From Sciurus carolinensis (lineage: Eukaryota; Chordata; Mammalia; Rodentia; Sciuridae): 64,000 nucleotides of DNA. Both the position numbers and the translations under genes were made by a program. The stretch spans positions 16,154,001-16,218,000 of the forward strand of contig NC_062226.1 in NCBI RefSeq assembly GCF_902686445.1, given 5' to 3'. Shown here in pieces: positions 45,905-57,765 of this stretch; position 1 is the first letter of the stretch, and each line of letters starts with the position of its first letter. Under the pieces are notes generated by a model. That model was given only the letters and a program-made list of their open reading frames with translations, made no database searches and was not told the origin of the DNA.

Positions 45905-46205
45905 GGTCAGAGAGTGACCAGGGACATCAGGTTCCCCTGGGAGCTTGCAAGAGATTCAAGTTCATGGTCTCATCCAGTCCTAGCGAATCAGAATCATTAA
46001 GAAGGATCTCAGGAATTTGTGATTTTAGAAGCTTTCTACATCATTCTTTTTCTTTAATTTTGTTTTTTAGTTGTAGATGGACACAATACCCTTATTTCAC
46101 TTATTTATTTTTAGGTGGTGCTGAGGATCAAACCCAGTGCCTCACACTCAGCCACAACCCCAGTCCTTTCTAGGTCATTCTTATCATCATTTAAGGATTT
46201 AAGCT
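45905..46205 (-). mobile_element. hAT-like (MER20-type) remnant split by an ID element
   Basis: 'gggacatcaggttcccctgggagcttgcaagagattcaag' and 'agcgaatcagaatcattaagaaggatctcaggaatttgtgattttagaagc' resemble a common hAT-derived repeat. The ID at 46049-46165 interrupts it. Family name uncertain. Confidence 0.4.
46049..46165 (-). mobile_element. ID-related SINE with extended tail, antisense, target duplication
   Basis: 'tttagttgtagatggacacaatacccttatttcacttatttatttttaggtggtgctgaggatcaaacccagtgcctcacactcagccacaacccc' is an ID body with the squirrel-type extension. Flanks ctttctacatcattctt (46032-46048) and ctttctaggtcattctt (46166-46182) agree at 15 of 17. Confidence 0.88.
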
Positions 46206-46845
46206 CTATTGGACAAGAGACAAAATTGTGAATGTTATGTACGTACTGGTACATGATATTGTGTGTCCCAACTACACCGCTCAGTCCAAAGCCATTGTAC
46301 ATAATCCGTACAAAATAATTCATAATACAACGTCACTAATGCACACTGTTCTTTGAATTTCATATAGTTTCTATCTCATGAAATGGTCTTCTTTTGATTT
46401 ATTTTTGTCAAAATGTAAAAGCCATCTTTAATTGAATCAAAAATGTGACAGGCAGGGTAATTGAATCCTAAATGGGACAGGCAGGGTTAAGCCTGGTCTG
46501 CAGTTTTAGGAATTCTAATCTAGAGAATCTAGATTGGATCAAAAGACATAAGGAGTCTGTGTTCTTGATAAGCATGTACAGAACTATTTGTTGAGTAGAT
46601 GATGTGACACCTGGAATGACTTTAAAGTAGGATGGAAAGAGGGAAGTATAAAGGATGAAAGTTGGATATAACTTGACAATTATATAAAATACATAATGGG
46701 TTTAGGATTTTATTCTCTATAATTTTAACATTTACATTATTGACATTATAATGTCTCTATAATTTTACATTTATAGTTAAATGTAAAAATAATCATTCCA
46801 CCAAAAAATGGTGATGGAGCATGATGTGTATAGGTTGATGTGGAA
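46206..46845. other. unassigned AT-rich DNA
   Basis: Contains short tandem-like text (46433-46488, 'aattgaatc...gacaggcagggt' twice) and 'tctataattttaacatttac' repeats near 46714-46770. No gene. Confidence 0.4.
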
Positions 46846-47055
46846 TTGTGGTCATGTGCCATTAGCAATGGTGATATGTTCTGAGAAATAGGGTGGGAGG
46901 TGATTTAGTCATCATGGGAACATGAGAGTGTGCCTTTACAAACCCAGAGAGCAAAGCCTGCTACTCACCCAGGCTATATGGTATAGATTATTGTCCCTGG
47001 ACCACAACTTGTAGAGCACCTGACTATATAGGCAATTATAACAAAAAGTCTTTGT
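46846..47055 (-). mobile_element. Old DNA-transposon-like interspersed repeat, name uncertain
   Basis: 'gtgatatgttctgagaaatag', 'atcatgggaacatgagagtgtgcctttacaaaccc' and 'ctactcacccaggctatatggtatagattattg' follow a common mammalian interspersed repeat I cannot name safely. Confidence 0.45.
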
Positions 47056-47179
47056 GTTAAAAAGGATAAAGTTCAAATTCTTTCATCATATAGCACAACC
47101 TTTCACAATATGGCATAATGTACTTTTCCAGGTATTCCTTATCCCAACACTTTTTCCACCATACACTATGCTTTTAGGG

Positions 47180-47430
47180 AAATAATTAAGAGCACAGAAT
47201 TCACAGCCATGAAGCTATATAATAGCCAAGTTCTGAGTAATACTGACTGTGTGATACTAGAAAAATTGCTCTGCCTCTCTGAGCTTTAGGAAATTCACCT
47301 TCAAAATGTCACTCATCATAAAGTTTATGGCTGTTGTGGAAATTGTGTGACATATTACATCAAGAGTATTTAGTATTGAGTCTGGTACTAAGTAATAACT
47401 TGATAAATGTGGTTATTATGGTTAATGATT
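47180..47430 (+). mobile_element. MIR-like SINE remnant
   Basis: 'ttaagagcacagaattcacagccatg', 'actgactgtgtgatactagaaaaattgctctgcctctctgagcttta' and 'taataacttgataaatg' follow MIR end to end. Confidence 0.7.
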
Positions 47431-48839
47431 ACTTAGCCATTTATTCCCTGATTAATTGGACACATTTTACCGAGCTCTTCCTCCATGCCAGGCACCACCC
47501 TAGGAACATTGTGAAATAGTTACCATTCCACGAATGTGTTGTGCACTTTCCTCGTGTCAAGGTTTTTTGGGGGGCCCTCTTAGTTTTATGGATTATCCTT
47601 CCACCTTTTTTCTGGTGAATTCATACTTACCCTCAATACTTTGTTAATGCTTTCCTCCTAACTCTACACCTGCCCTCAGAATTATTCAAAACTCCTTTTT
47701 CGATGCCACCCTAAAACTCTGCTAAGTCCCTGACTTCAGAAGTTGTGAACTGGCTTCCTGATTGTGGTTCTACATCTGAGCCTTTTCTCACAGACTGTGA
47801 GGTCCTGGAAGGAAGGTTCCCTTCTTAGTTTACCTTGGTACCTTCAGAACCCTAAAACTGGTCTGACTAGAGAGGGGGCACTCCATAGGATCATTATCTA
47901 TTTTGATAACTGGAAAATTTGCTTGACACTGGCAGATGGTGGGGGGCTTGCCTTGGACTGCGGGTTATTAGGACACAAGTCTCAGCTGGGCTGAAAGGGG
48001 GTCCATGTCCTCAATCTACATGGATGAGTGGAATTTTTGAACAGAGGGAAACGAGAAAGTAAGTGAGAGGTCTCAAGTAAGTGGCCTTCCTGGTCATCGA
48101 ACACCAAAGCAAAGGTAACTAAGATAATAGGATCAGTCTCTCTTTTCAGAGGGCTAAAAATGAATGTTCAGGAGGTACCCTGACAAAGTGTCCTGATTTT
48201 CAATTCATTCAATAAATATGTACATAGTGTGCTCTGTCCTGACTCTCCATGAGCAAACGCAGCCCATTCTGCAATCTTTGGTGTCCTGTGGTCTCTGTGT
48301 CTGTCAAGAGCTCTTTTCCTTCAGGGGTATCTATGGACATAGAGGAGACACACATCTGGCTTCCTCAGTGGGAGCAGCATCACTGTGGGCAGGGGGACTG
48401 GTCAGGAAAAACCTCGTCTAAGAGATCAGGCACTTGGCAGAATCCATATTTTCTCCTGTGGTCAAATCTTTAAATAACTTCCTGCCTGACTCAGAGATTC
48501 CTGTAATCTACTATCCAGTCCTCTCTCCAATAATGACTTAGGAAAATTATCTCCCCACTGCCTTTCTGCTTTCTTATTTTTATGGTTGAGTTGATTAGAC
48601 CTGTCAGTGGTTCATAACCTTATTAGGCCACAAAAAGGAATTGAGAACTAGCAATAGCTCTGAACTTTCCACCCAGGAGGGGAGACTGCACACCTGGAAA
48701 CACACTCATGCACACACACACACAATACACAGTTTTGTGTCGCTCACAGAACCCCTGATTTTAACCAAGATTTCCAGGTCAAGAACTGCTAGCCCCAGAT
48801 CTCCAAGATACTGCTTTGTGGTGTGGACTTATTCATTAT
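47431..48839. other. unassigned DNA with L2-like patch
   Basis: About 47720-47850 ('acagactgtgaggtcctggaaggaaggttcccttcttagtttaccttggtacc') resembles L2. The rest shows nothing supportable; a CA tract lies at 48708-48722. Confidence 0.4.
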
Positions 48840-49191
48840 TTTAAAACTGCTTTAGAGATAGAATTCACACATCACAATTCACCTTTTTAACTATATAATC
48901 TAAAGGTTCCTAGTGTGTTCACAGAGTTATTCAACTCTCCCCATAATCAATTTCAGAACATTAACATTTTAATCATACAAAACAATTCCATAAGCATTAG
49001 GGGTTATTTCTCTATTTCTCTCTCACCCTGCTTTCCCACCCCCAGTGCAACCCCAGAGCTCCAGTTACTCACTTAATCTACTTGCATATTTGCCTATTCT
49101 GGACACAGATTTTTATTTATATTCCTCATATATAACTTTAATTATATCTCCTGCTAATTGTATGGCTCCACCATGTTGGCTTTGCTTGAAG
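48840..49191 (-). mobile_element. Old L1 3' UTR, antisense
   Basis: 'tagagatagaattcacacatcacaattcacctttttaac', 'tagtgtgttcacagagttattcaactctccccataatcaatttcagaacatt' and 'atatttgcctattctggacac' follow the antisense 3' end of L1M elements. Confidence 0.75.
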
Positions 49192-49330
49192 TTTTTTTTT
49201 TTTTTTTTTTTTTTTTTTCCTGCTGAATCTTTCGGAGCTAGGTTATGGTCAAGGACTTCAACTCACTGCTATCTTCCTCAGTACAAAGCAAATTGCTTGG
49301 CAACCAGGTGCACCTGTGGCCATGATGGTC
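49192..49330 (-). mobile_element. Probable degenerate 7SL-derived (B1-like) SINE with T27 tail
   Basis: 27 T (49192-49218) are followed by 'gagctaggttatggtcaaggacttcaactcactgctatcttcctcag', loosely the antisense B1 'gaggctggcctcaaactc...cctcctgcctcag', and 'caggtgcacc'. It splits the L1 3' UTR. Confidence 0.4.
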
Positions 49331-50485
49331 TGGGGTGGTGGGGAGAGGAGAAAGAAGTAGGGATTCCAGGCATTGCACGATGTATGTCTCCTGCCTGCCT
49401 TGCTGGGTTTCACTTATTGAATTAGGACAAATTGGGACTTTCGTAAACTGTGATATAAATCATTATCTCGAGTTAGCAGATGCAGTCGCACCAGGGTAGA
49501 GCACTGTTAATAACTCTGCTGGATTAGGACTGATTGGAACAATTTGAAACTTGTTTCTCTCAGCTTGATCAGCCTCATTGTAACCACAGCAATTATCCCA
49601 TTTCACTTTCAATGGCTGAGCACAGACATGTTGCTGCTTTCTATCCATCCTTCTTAATGCCAGCTCAGACTTTTGTTCGTTTGTCAAAGAGCTATCCCGT
49701 GCAAACAATAAATAACTCCACCCCTTGGGGTAGAAGGTGAATGCTTGCAAGTCTGAGAACTCCAAATGACTAGACAAATAGAATTCACATGTGGCTTATT
49801 TCATAGATTTATTTATTAATTTTTACTTTTTCACATATGAGCAGTTGCTATTTGCCAATAAAAGGAATGTGTTAGTTTCTGAGACCAAATAGAGTTGCAC
49901 CTGTTTCGTTGTTCTCTCTCCTGAGGGGGGGCACATTTTTGAAGGCAACTGATATCCAATAACAATAATGATAATGATGATAGTGATGATGATGGCTACA
50001 ATGTATTGGCTCGATACAATGGTCCATGAATCATGCCAGCCTGAACAATTTGCATATAGGAAGCTCAAAGGGTGTCACAAAGTTGCAAAGGAGCTTGTAA
50101 GAGGGAGCTCAGTCTTTGAATAGAACTGATTCATAAAGACTTTGTGGAGGTAGAGGCACATGAACAAGACCTCAAAGAATAGACAAGATTGAACTTGAAA
50201 TGTGAAGAATGAAAAAGAAAGTATATTTCATACAGAGTGAGGGCAGGATCCAAAGATATCCTTCATGACTTTGCTGAAAACTAGATGAAATATCAGGTGG
50301 CATAGATAGGATGGAAGATTGTCATGTAAGGATCCTTTCCTAATCCTATAAGCTTGAACCAGTTGCTAATGGGTATGAGTTAAAAATAAATATATGCTCC
50401 ACATTTAGCATATTTGTGTTCCTGAGATACATGAGGTCCAAAACCTCTGAAGTACTTTTATTAATGTTCCAGATAACAAAAATTT
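49331..50485. other. unassigned DNA
   Basis: Contains an (ATG/ATA)-rich patch at 49958-49993. Frames at 49463-49777 and 49534-49740 overlap on opposite strands with no family resemblance. Confidence 0.4.
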
Positions 50486-52470
50486 TAAAAATGTTTTTAT
50501 TTTTTGCATTATAGTTATACATAATCTGGGGTTCATTATGACATAATTTTATATACACAGAATGTAATTTGCTCCCCTTCCGTCCCCAGTACTTTCTCTT
50601 CCCTTCCCCTCACCACTGCCCTGTTCCCCTTCCTACACTCTCCATTGGTTTACCTTCTGCTTATCTACTTTTTAACTGGTGCTTTGTAGATATACACAAA
50701 CATGGAATTCACTGTGGTACATTCACATAGGTCCATAGCAATAAATTGGGTCAGTTTTCCTTTCACAGTGTCTCCCTTTCCTGTCCCTCCTACCTTCCCT
50801 TTAATCCCCCTTCTCTACCCGACTGATCTCTCTTCCACTTTCATGGGATTCCCCCCTTTTAAAAATCTTCTTGCTCTAGTTTCTGTTAGGGGAGAAAACA
50901 TTTGACACTTAACTTTCTGAGTATGACTTATTTCACTTAACGTGATATTCTCCAGTTCCATCCATTTACCAGCACATGCCAGAATTTCACTCTTTATGGC
51001 TGAGTGAAATGCCATTGTGTATATCGAGTCTACATTTTTTAATTCACTCATTTGTTGATAGGCACCTTGGCTGGTTCTACAACTTGTTTATTATGAATTG
51101 TGCTGCTATAAATATTGCTATGTCTATATAATTGTATTATGCTGATTTTAGTTCTTTTGGGTAAATACCAAGGAATGGAATAGCTTGGTCACCTGGTGTT
51201 TCTATTACTAGTTCTTTGAGGAATCCCCTTACTGCTTTCTAAATTGGTTGTACACGTTTGCAGTCCCAACAGCAATGTTTGAGTGTATTTTGCCCACACA
51301 TACTCTCCACCATTTATTCCTATGTGTATTATCAATAATTGCCATTCTAATTGAAGTGACACTAAATCTCAATGTAGTTTAGATTTGCATTTCCCTCAAT
51401 GCTAGGAGTGTAGAACATTTTTAAATATATTTATTGGCCATTTGTATTTCTTCCTTTGAGAAATATCTATTTAGTTCTTTTGCCCACTTTTCAATTGGTT
51501 TATGTTTTCTGTTTGTTTGTTTGTTTTGTGTGTGTGTATATGTTAAGCTTTTGACTTCTTTATATATTCTGAATAATAATCCCTGTTGGAGGAGTAGCTA
51601 ACAAAGACTCCAATTTTGTAGGCTGTCTCCGCAAGCTTTAAATCATTTTCTTTGCTGTGCAAAAACTGTTTAATTTGATGCCATCCTATTTACTGATTCC
51701 TGGTTTTATTTCTTGAGTTTTAGAGTCTTTGTTAAGAAAGTTGGTATCTATGCAAATATTCTGGAGTACTAAACCTGATTTCTTCTAGCAGTTGCAAAGT
51801 TTCTGGTCTAATTCCCAGGTCTTTGATCCATCTTGATTTGACTTTGAAAGATAGGGATCTAGTTTGTTTTCTTCTACATAGGGATATTCAGTTTTCCCAT
51901 CATCATTTATTTAAAAGGCTGTCATTTCTCCACAAGTGTTTTTGGCATCTTTGTTGAGCATCGGATGCTTGTATTTATGTGGGTTTTTCTCTGTATCTTC
52001 TGTTCTGTTCCGTTAGTCTTCATGTCTGTTTTGATATAATGCCATGGTCTCAATTTTACTATAGCTGTGTAGTATAATTTGAAATAAAATATTGTGATGC
52101 CTCCTTTGTTGCTCTTCTTTTTCAGCAATGCTTTGGCTATTCTGGATCTTGAATTCTTCCATATAAATTTTAAGACTATATTTTCTAGTTCTGTGAAGAA
52201 CATCATTAGTGTTTTGATGGGGATTGCATTGAATCTGTATAATGCTTCTGGTTGTATGGCCTTTTTGATATTATTAATTCTGCCTATCTAAGAACATGGG
52301 AGTTCTTTCCATCTTCTAATGTTTTCGTTTTCTTTCTTCAGTGGTCTATAGTTATCATCATCGAGATATTCTACTCTCTTGGTTAGTTTTATTCTCAAGC
52401 ACTTTTTGAACCTATAAATAGAAGAGTTTTCCTGATTTCTTTCTCATCCAATTCATTACTGAGTGTAGGA
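50486..52470 (-). mobile_element. 5'-truncated L1, antisense, about 2 kb
   Basis: It runs from the antisense 3' UTR (50486-50810, with the pyrimidine-rich patch at 50570-50650) through the ORF2 C-terminal third. Recognisable minus-strand protein pieces are 'SEISHTQKVKCQMFS' (about 50900) and 'FIWKNSRSRIAKALLKKKSN' (about 52100-52160). Several stops break the frame. No convincing target duplication was found. Confidence 0.85.
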
Positions 52471-52809
52471 AAATTATAGATTTAGAACGCTAATCTTTAT
52501 TCAGTCCTTTGGTGAATTCAAAGGTAAATAACACTCAGTGTCTTAATGTGTTTTTGTTCAATTGAGGAAATGAAATATATATATTTTTTGGAAATTCATA
52601 TCAAAATACAGAGAGATTAATAAAAATTAGTTAATCAAGCACATTTCTGGCCTTTATTTCTGTACTTTTCCTGGTTAATTCTTCCTTATACTTCCACAGA
52701 TACACAAATAAGCCATTCCTATCATATGCCCCTTCTAAATCAAGTACTACTGATTTTGATTTAATATTATAGTGCCATTTAGAACACTTTTTATAACTGT
52801 CATATCTTT

Positions 52810-53145
52810 TGGTGGGAATATTTTATTTAGGAATCATTTCTTATATATAACATTCATATAGTTACCTTGAAGGGAAAGAAATAAAATGTACATGAAACAT
52901 TGAAGATTTCATTCTCCAACTAACTTCCACTCCCTTCTCTCATTCTCAACCTCACCCTGAAGTAGGCACTATTCTGAATTTAGTATCTACTGTTCTTGGC
53001 TTATATCTACAATTCCCATTGCACTAAAATCGGACTTCTTTCATTCACTCACACAAATCATTGAGATGTAGCCATGCTGATAGGTAGAACTTTATTCCTT
53101 TCATTTTTACCATTTCGTGTTATTCCATATACATGAACTTGGTTT
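52810..53145 (-). mobile_element. Old L1M 3' fragment, antisense
   Basis: 'acattcatatagttaccttgaagggaaag', 'tttattcctttcatttttaccatttcgtgttattccatatacatg' resemble a diverged antisense L1 3' region. Confidence 0.4.
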
Positions 53146-53929
53146 TCTGTATAATTTTTTGGATATGTGCCTCCCTCACTAGAACCAAATTTCCATGATT
53201 GTCTAAAGTCGTTTATCCTCATTTCTTCTCTCACAGTTTCTGCATGACAATTAGCACAGGGTAGAGCGTCAGTGACTATGTGCTGCATGAGTTAATATGT
53301 CCACAGGAAAACAAGAAAGTAACTCCAAATGGAAAATGTGAGGAGAAGTGATGGCATTCGGGATTCGACTCCCACGATGTGCTTTTTGAGAACTGGATAT
53401 AGGATGAGGAAAACCTATGAAGGAAAGAAACTGAAGTCATTTCTGGGGTATAAAGGCTTAAATGTGGCATATGTAGGAAACATAAATGAAAATTAGATCT
53501 GTATAGGATGCATGGGTTTGGGAAGGTGAAAACTCTAAAATGACTGACATGTAAACAAAGCCTGAAATTTCTCCACCAGTTTGCTTTGGTGACACCTGGT
53601 GGTTCTACTCCACATCCATTGGCTATCAGAAAGAGCAAGCTGACCCACACTGGGACACTTGACAATAGTGACATGTCCAAACATCACAGCACAGTGGCAC
53701 CTTCCAATTGGAAATCTATAAATTCAAGGTCAGTAATTCAACTAATCTCTTAACAATTGACCCCTGATCCTGGTGAACCTTCTCCCCATTTCCCATATAT
53801 TCTCTGTCAGGATTTGGCCAATGACTGAGAGTTTGATAGCTTTACAAAGAACCCTTTCTAGTATTTCTGATTTTTAGAAATTTATTTTGAGTAATGGATT
53901 GAATAACAATAGGAATGGTAACAACTGCA
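53146..53929. other. unassigned DNA
   Basis: A 134-codon minus-strand frame (53276-53680) starts with a hydrophobic stretch but has no domain, no homologue I recognise and no exon signals. Treated as chance. Confidence 0.35.
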
Positions 53930-54190
53930 ATCGCCACTTTTAAAATACATATGAGGAGCTTGGCAATAAGCAAAGTGCTGTCTGTGAATCATTTATTCAC
54001 CACAACATTACTATGAACACATAGTCTCAATGAATATTGAACACAGCAATACCAGGATTATACTATGTTATAAAAGATGAAATCTAAGTACAGGAAGACC
54101 AACATCTTCACACAGCTATACAGTCAGAGAATAGCAGAGCTGTGATTCAAATTTCATCCTGACCACCATGACGTCTGAGCCTCCTAAGGA
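53930..54190 (-). mobile_element. MIR-like SINE remnant, antisense
   Basis: 'cacacagctatacagtcagagaatagcagagctgtgattcaaatttcatcctgaccacc' is an antisense MIR core. Confidence 0.65.
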
Positions 54191-54559
54191 GAAAATGGAT
54201 GCCTCTAACTATCTCCTAGTGATTATACTTCTAGACACCAGTCCAACTCTAATTTTTCTTTCTTATGTCAACATTTGACACATTTGAAGAGAGTTAACTT
54301 TGACCTGATAGTGTATCCTCTTCTTACTTATCCTAGCATTCTTTGTTCCCTCAACCATTTCTTTTTTAGTGAGTTTCCTTTATCCACATTATCTTTGTGT
54401 GGGATTTAGAAATGGAGTAGGTCAGAACTGAATTGAGTCAGGGTTAATGAGGAGCTGAAACATTCCAACAAGAGTGGTCTATTTGGCACCTCGGATTCTA
54501 CTAACATATTTCATCTACTGCTGTCATAGCAGTCCTGCAAGAACCCTGTCTGCTCGAAG

Positions 54560-55060
54560 TTTCTGCCCCAAAGTAATTGCCGGCTGGCTCTGCTTGCTCG
54601 AAGTAGGAAGTCCACCTTTCTGAAACTCATTCCATTAAAGCAAGTCACAGGAAATTGCCATGGCCGTCACTGAGTCCTCAGGGGCGGAGAGGATGTGATT
54701 AGGGGTCATTATGTCCAAAGTCGTGAGCTAAGATCACATTCATGTATGGGTCACCATGGAAACGGAGCTGAAGTGACCTGTCTCTTTGCCCCCACCTGGA
54801 TCTCTCCCTGAGAAGCTGATTGAAGAGGAGGCTTTGGATGGTGCTCAAAAGAGTAAGGACCCATTAAATGACCTTTTATTTGGCAGCTGAGGCCCCCAAG
54901 TGAAGGCTGCAATGCAATGCTCAGAGGAAAAATGATTGATGGCAGTGGGAAACCTCAGAGCATTGTGGGACAGAGGGATGATTACCCTGTAAATCGGAGT
55001 AAAGTTGACCACAATTCAAATAAATGTCAATGTCCAATTTATTGAAATAGTGTTGGTCCT
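54560..55060. promoter_or_regulatory. Possible conserved regulatory element with RFX-like motifs
   Basis: A unique block of about 500 bp, GC-richer than its surroundings and free of repeats. It holds gtcaccatggaaac (54750-54763), close to the RFX X-box palindrome, and attgccatggccgt (54654-54667), a second partial match. Conservation was not tested. Confidence 0.3.
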
Positions 55061-55189
55061 CCATCATCTAAATTCACTGGAAGAATTGCATCCAGATCAA
55101 ATTTATGTGTTTAAGAATTATTGAAAAAGATGTAAGATATTTAGCAAGGGAAAGTGAAAAGTTGTCTTTTAGTCCCATTCGTTCCTTCC

Positions 55190-55375
55190 AGCGGGATTTG
55201 ACCACCTTGTAGCAGAATCAAGAGAACATTAGTTGTACAGCCAGAGCAACCTAAGGTAAAATAGAGCTTAAGAAATCACCAATCTTGTGATCAAACCTTT
55301 TAACCTCAACTTCTTCATCTGCAAAATGGGTATAACAGCAATATTAAAATGGGAGTGATGAAAATTAAAGATGCT
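55190..55375 (+). mobile_element. MIR-like SINE remnant
   Basis: 'ttttaacctcaacttcttcatctgcaaaatgggtataacagc' is the MIR core. Confidence 0.65.
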
Positions 55376-55424
55376 TTTAGTTATACATCTGTTGAGATTT
55401 TCACGGGGGGGTATGACTGTATTC

Positions 55425-55625
55425 TCCATAATCCAGTCAAATCTGTCTCACTTATTAGCTAGGAGACCTTGGGCGAGTCTCCTTAGTCTCTTTTCCTCAA
55501 ATGTCAGATATAGACAGTCTTCTTGAAGGAGGTTACATTGCTTACACCAATAATTACTTATCAAAAGAACATCACAGCATGGTAACCACTCAATAAATGA
55601 GAATAAGTATTCTTATTTGCATTTC
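55425..55625 (+). mobile_element. MIR-like SINE remnant
   Basis: 'cttattagctaggagaccttgggcgagtctccttagtctcttttcctcaaatg' then 'gtaaccactcaataaatgag' follow MIR. Confidence 0.65.
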
Positions 55626-56950
55626 ATAAATGGGGAAAACTAAGTTACAGGTAAGTTAAACTAACTCATGGTGAACAGGAAATAATTAGCAGAACTCCAT
55701 TCTGACTATAAAATTGGGCTAACAAAAAGCACAAATTAGTAAATTGTAAAGTATAAAGCACTTTGGAAAATAAGAAATTAAGCAAGCACCATGAGAGTAA
55801 ATTGGGAATGCTGAATGGAGGGAGAAGATAGGCAATTTACTTTCACTGGGTGGCCAGAGTATGCTTCACTGAGGTGACCTATGAGCAGAACCTTGAAAGA
55901 TCTGAGGGAGGGGGCCATGCACCTGTCTAATATAGACAATGAAGAACAAGGGAAGAATCATAGGCTTTAAAGTTGTATATAGCTGCGGCAGCTGTGTGGT
56001 CAGCACACACTTAGAAGGAGGCAGAGGAGTTTAAGAAAAAGAGGGTGTAATATCAGATCCATTTGCTAACTAAAAACAAAAAGAAGAAGGAACAAAAGGA
56101 AAATGGGAAAAGGAAGGAAGGAAGGAGAAGTCAACTGAGACATATCCTGTAATGATCAGAACTTTCCAGCTCATATAAGAAAACCTGGCTTTTGCTGAGT
56201 GAAATGGGAAGCAGGTAAGGAATGTGGATAGATTGATATTAGCCCATTCATGTTGAAAAACAGAGTGATTTTCAAACACAAAAGCAGAATACACACATTG
56301 TGAAACATGTCCAAACCAGAAACAGAGAACCCAATCTCTTCTTTATAAAGTTTCAGTATTATTTCATATAACTGCATGTGAATCTATAATTATCTAAAAA
56401 TTATAAAAATAGAAAATAGATTTAAAAAAAGATTAGGACATCATGTTGGTGAAGATGCTGTGATGAAATCACAATGTAACAGGAAATGGACAAGAGAGAA
56501 GGAGAGGTGGATATCAGGTATTCTCTGCTATTGTGAGTGATGACCTCACATTGTCACAGAACACTGGAGACATGCTGTTGGGACTGGAAGAGCTCTGGGT
56601 GTAAAATTCTCACCAGATGTTGAAGACTTATTAAGAAAAAAATACTTTTATATGAGAGATCTCAATAATTTTGTATCAATTATATGTTAGTACGTGGGGT
56701 TAAAGAAAATTATTATTAAAGTTTTAAAAATGAAAATCTTCTGAAATATAAAATCAGATAAATAAAATTGTAAAGAATGACAAAGTAATTAGAAATGAGG
56801 AAGCCCTGGGAAAAGGAACTGGGTGAATATAGATTCTAATTCAGTATACAATTAAAATGGGACAACTGCAATAATTGTGGTTTCAGACCAGAATGCACAA
56901 ATGTCATAAACTTTATTAAAATGGCCAGTGAGAAAGGAGGACAGGAAGAC

Positions 56951-56952
<2 letters not shown>
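55626..56952. other. unassigned DNA
   Basis: AT-rich with purine-rich patches. No supportable gene, RNA or named repeat. Confidence 0.4.

Positions 56953-57016
<64 letters not shown>
56953..57016. repeat. (GA)32 microsatellite
   Basis: An uninterrupted GA run of about 64 bases. The minus-strand frame over it (56852-57040) is a repeat artefact. Confidence 0.97.
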
Positions 57017-57022
<6 letters not shown>

Positions 57023-57264
57023 GAGTGCTAACTTCTTCATAGTGGGAATGGGAACAGTTTTTTTTTTTTAATTAAAAAAATCAACTTAAATTTTGTTGCC
57101 TTATTCCTTAATTCTAGAGGAATTTTAGATGCTAACATCTCCTTGAGGTATACAATTCATTTGTCATGCATCAACTATTTCATGTTACTTCAGTAGATTT
57201 GCTTTTACTAATAAAGTCAAGTAAAACTAAATTCAAAACTTTTTATTTTAAAATAGTTTTTTGG

Positions 57265-57720
57265 GACTTTATGTGAAGTGAAATAACTCAGGCACAGAAA
57301 GACAAAGACTGCATGATATCACTTTTTGTGGAATCAAAAAATGTCAAATTCATGGAAGCAGAAAATAAATGGTAGTTTCCAGAGTCTGGGATTTCAGACG
57401 TCTGGGAAGATGTTGATCAAAGGCTACCAACTTTCAGTTAGGCATGGGTTCAGGAGTCCTTGCTACATCACAGTGATCATAGTTATGATCAATATATTGT
57501 GCATTTGAGAATTACTGATAGACTGAATCTTGGGTGTTCTCACCATCCACACATGCAAAAAGATATATATGAAGTGTCAGCATGTGTTTATGAGGTTGAT
57601 TTGATCCTCCATGGTGTATATATGTGTCAGGACATCATGTTCTGTTTCTTAAATATACACAGTTGTGTGAATGCATATATATATAATTGTATATATGTGG
57701 GTTTCTATATATATGTATAT
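57265..57720 (+). mobile_element. L1 (L1MA/MB-like) 3' UTR
   Basis: 'gtgaagtgaaataactcaggcacagaaagacaaagactgcatgatatcac', 'atggtagtttccagagtctggg', 'gatgttgatcaaaggctaccaactttcagttag' and 'ttgggtgttctcaccatcc' follow this L1 3' end in order. Confidence 0.8.
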
Positions 57721-57765
57721 ATAGATATATAAATGTATATATAGATATAGATTGATAGATAGTTG
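57675..57765. repeat. AT-rich tandem-like tract
   Basis: Imperfect (tatata)/(gata) text at the 3' end of the L1, probably grown from its tail. Confidence 0.8.

Noticed and set aside
53276..53680. 134-codon minus-strand frame starting with a signal-peptide-like stretch
   Set aside because: Composition after the start is not protein-like, with no recognisable domain or exon signals. A hydrophobic start is common in random T-rich DNA.
56852..57040. S/L repeat frame over the GA microsatellite
   Set aside because: Microsatellite artefact.
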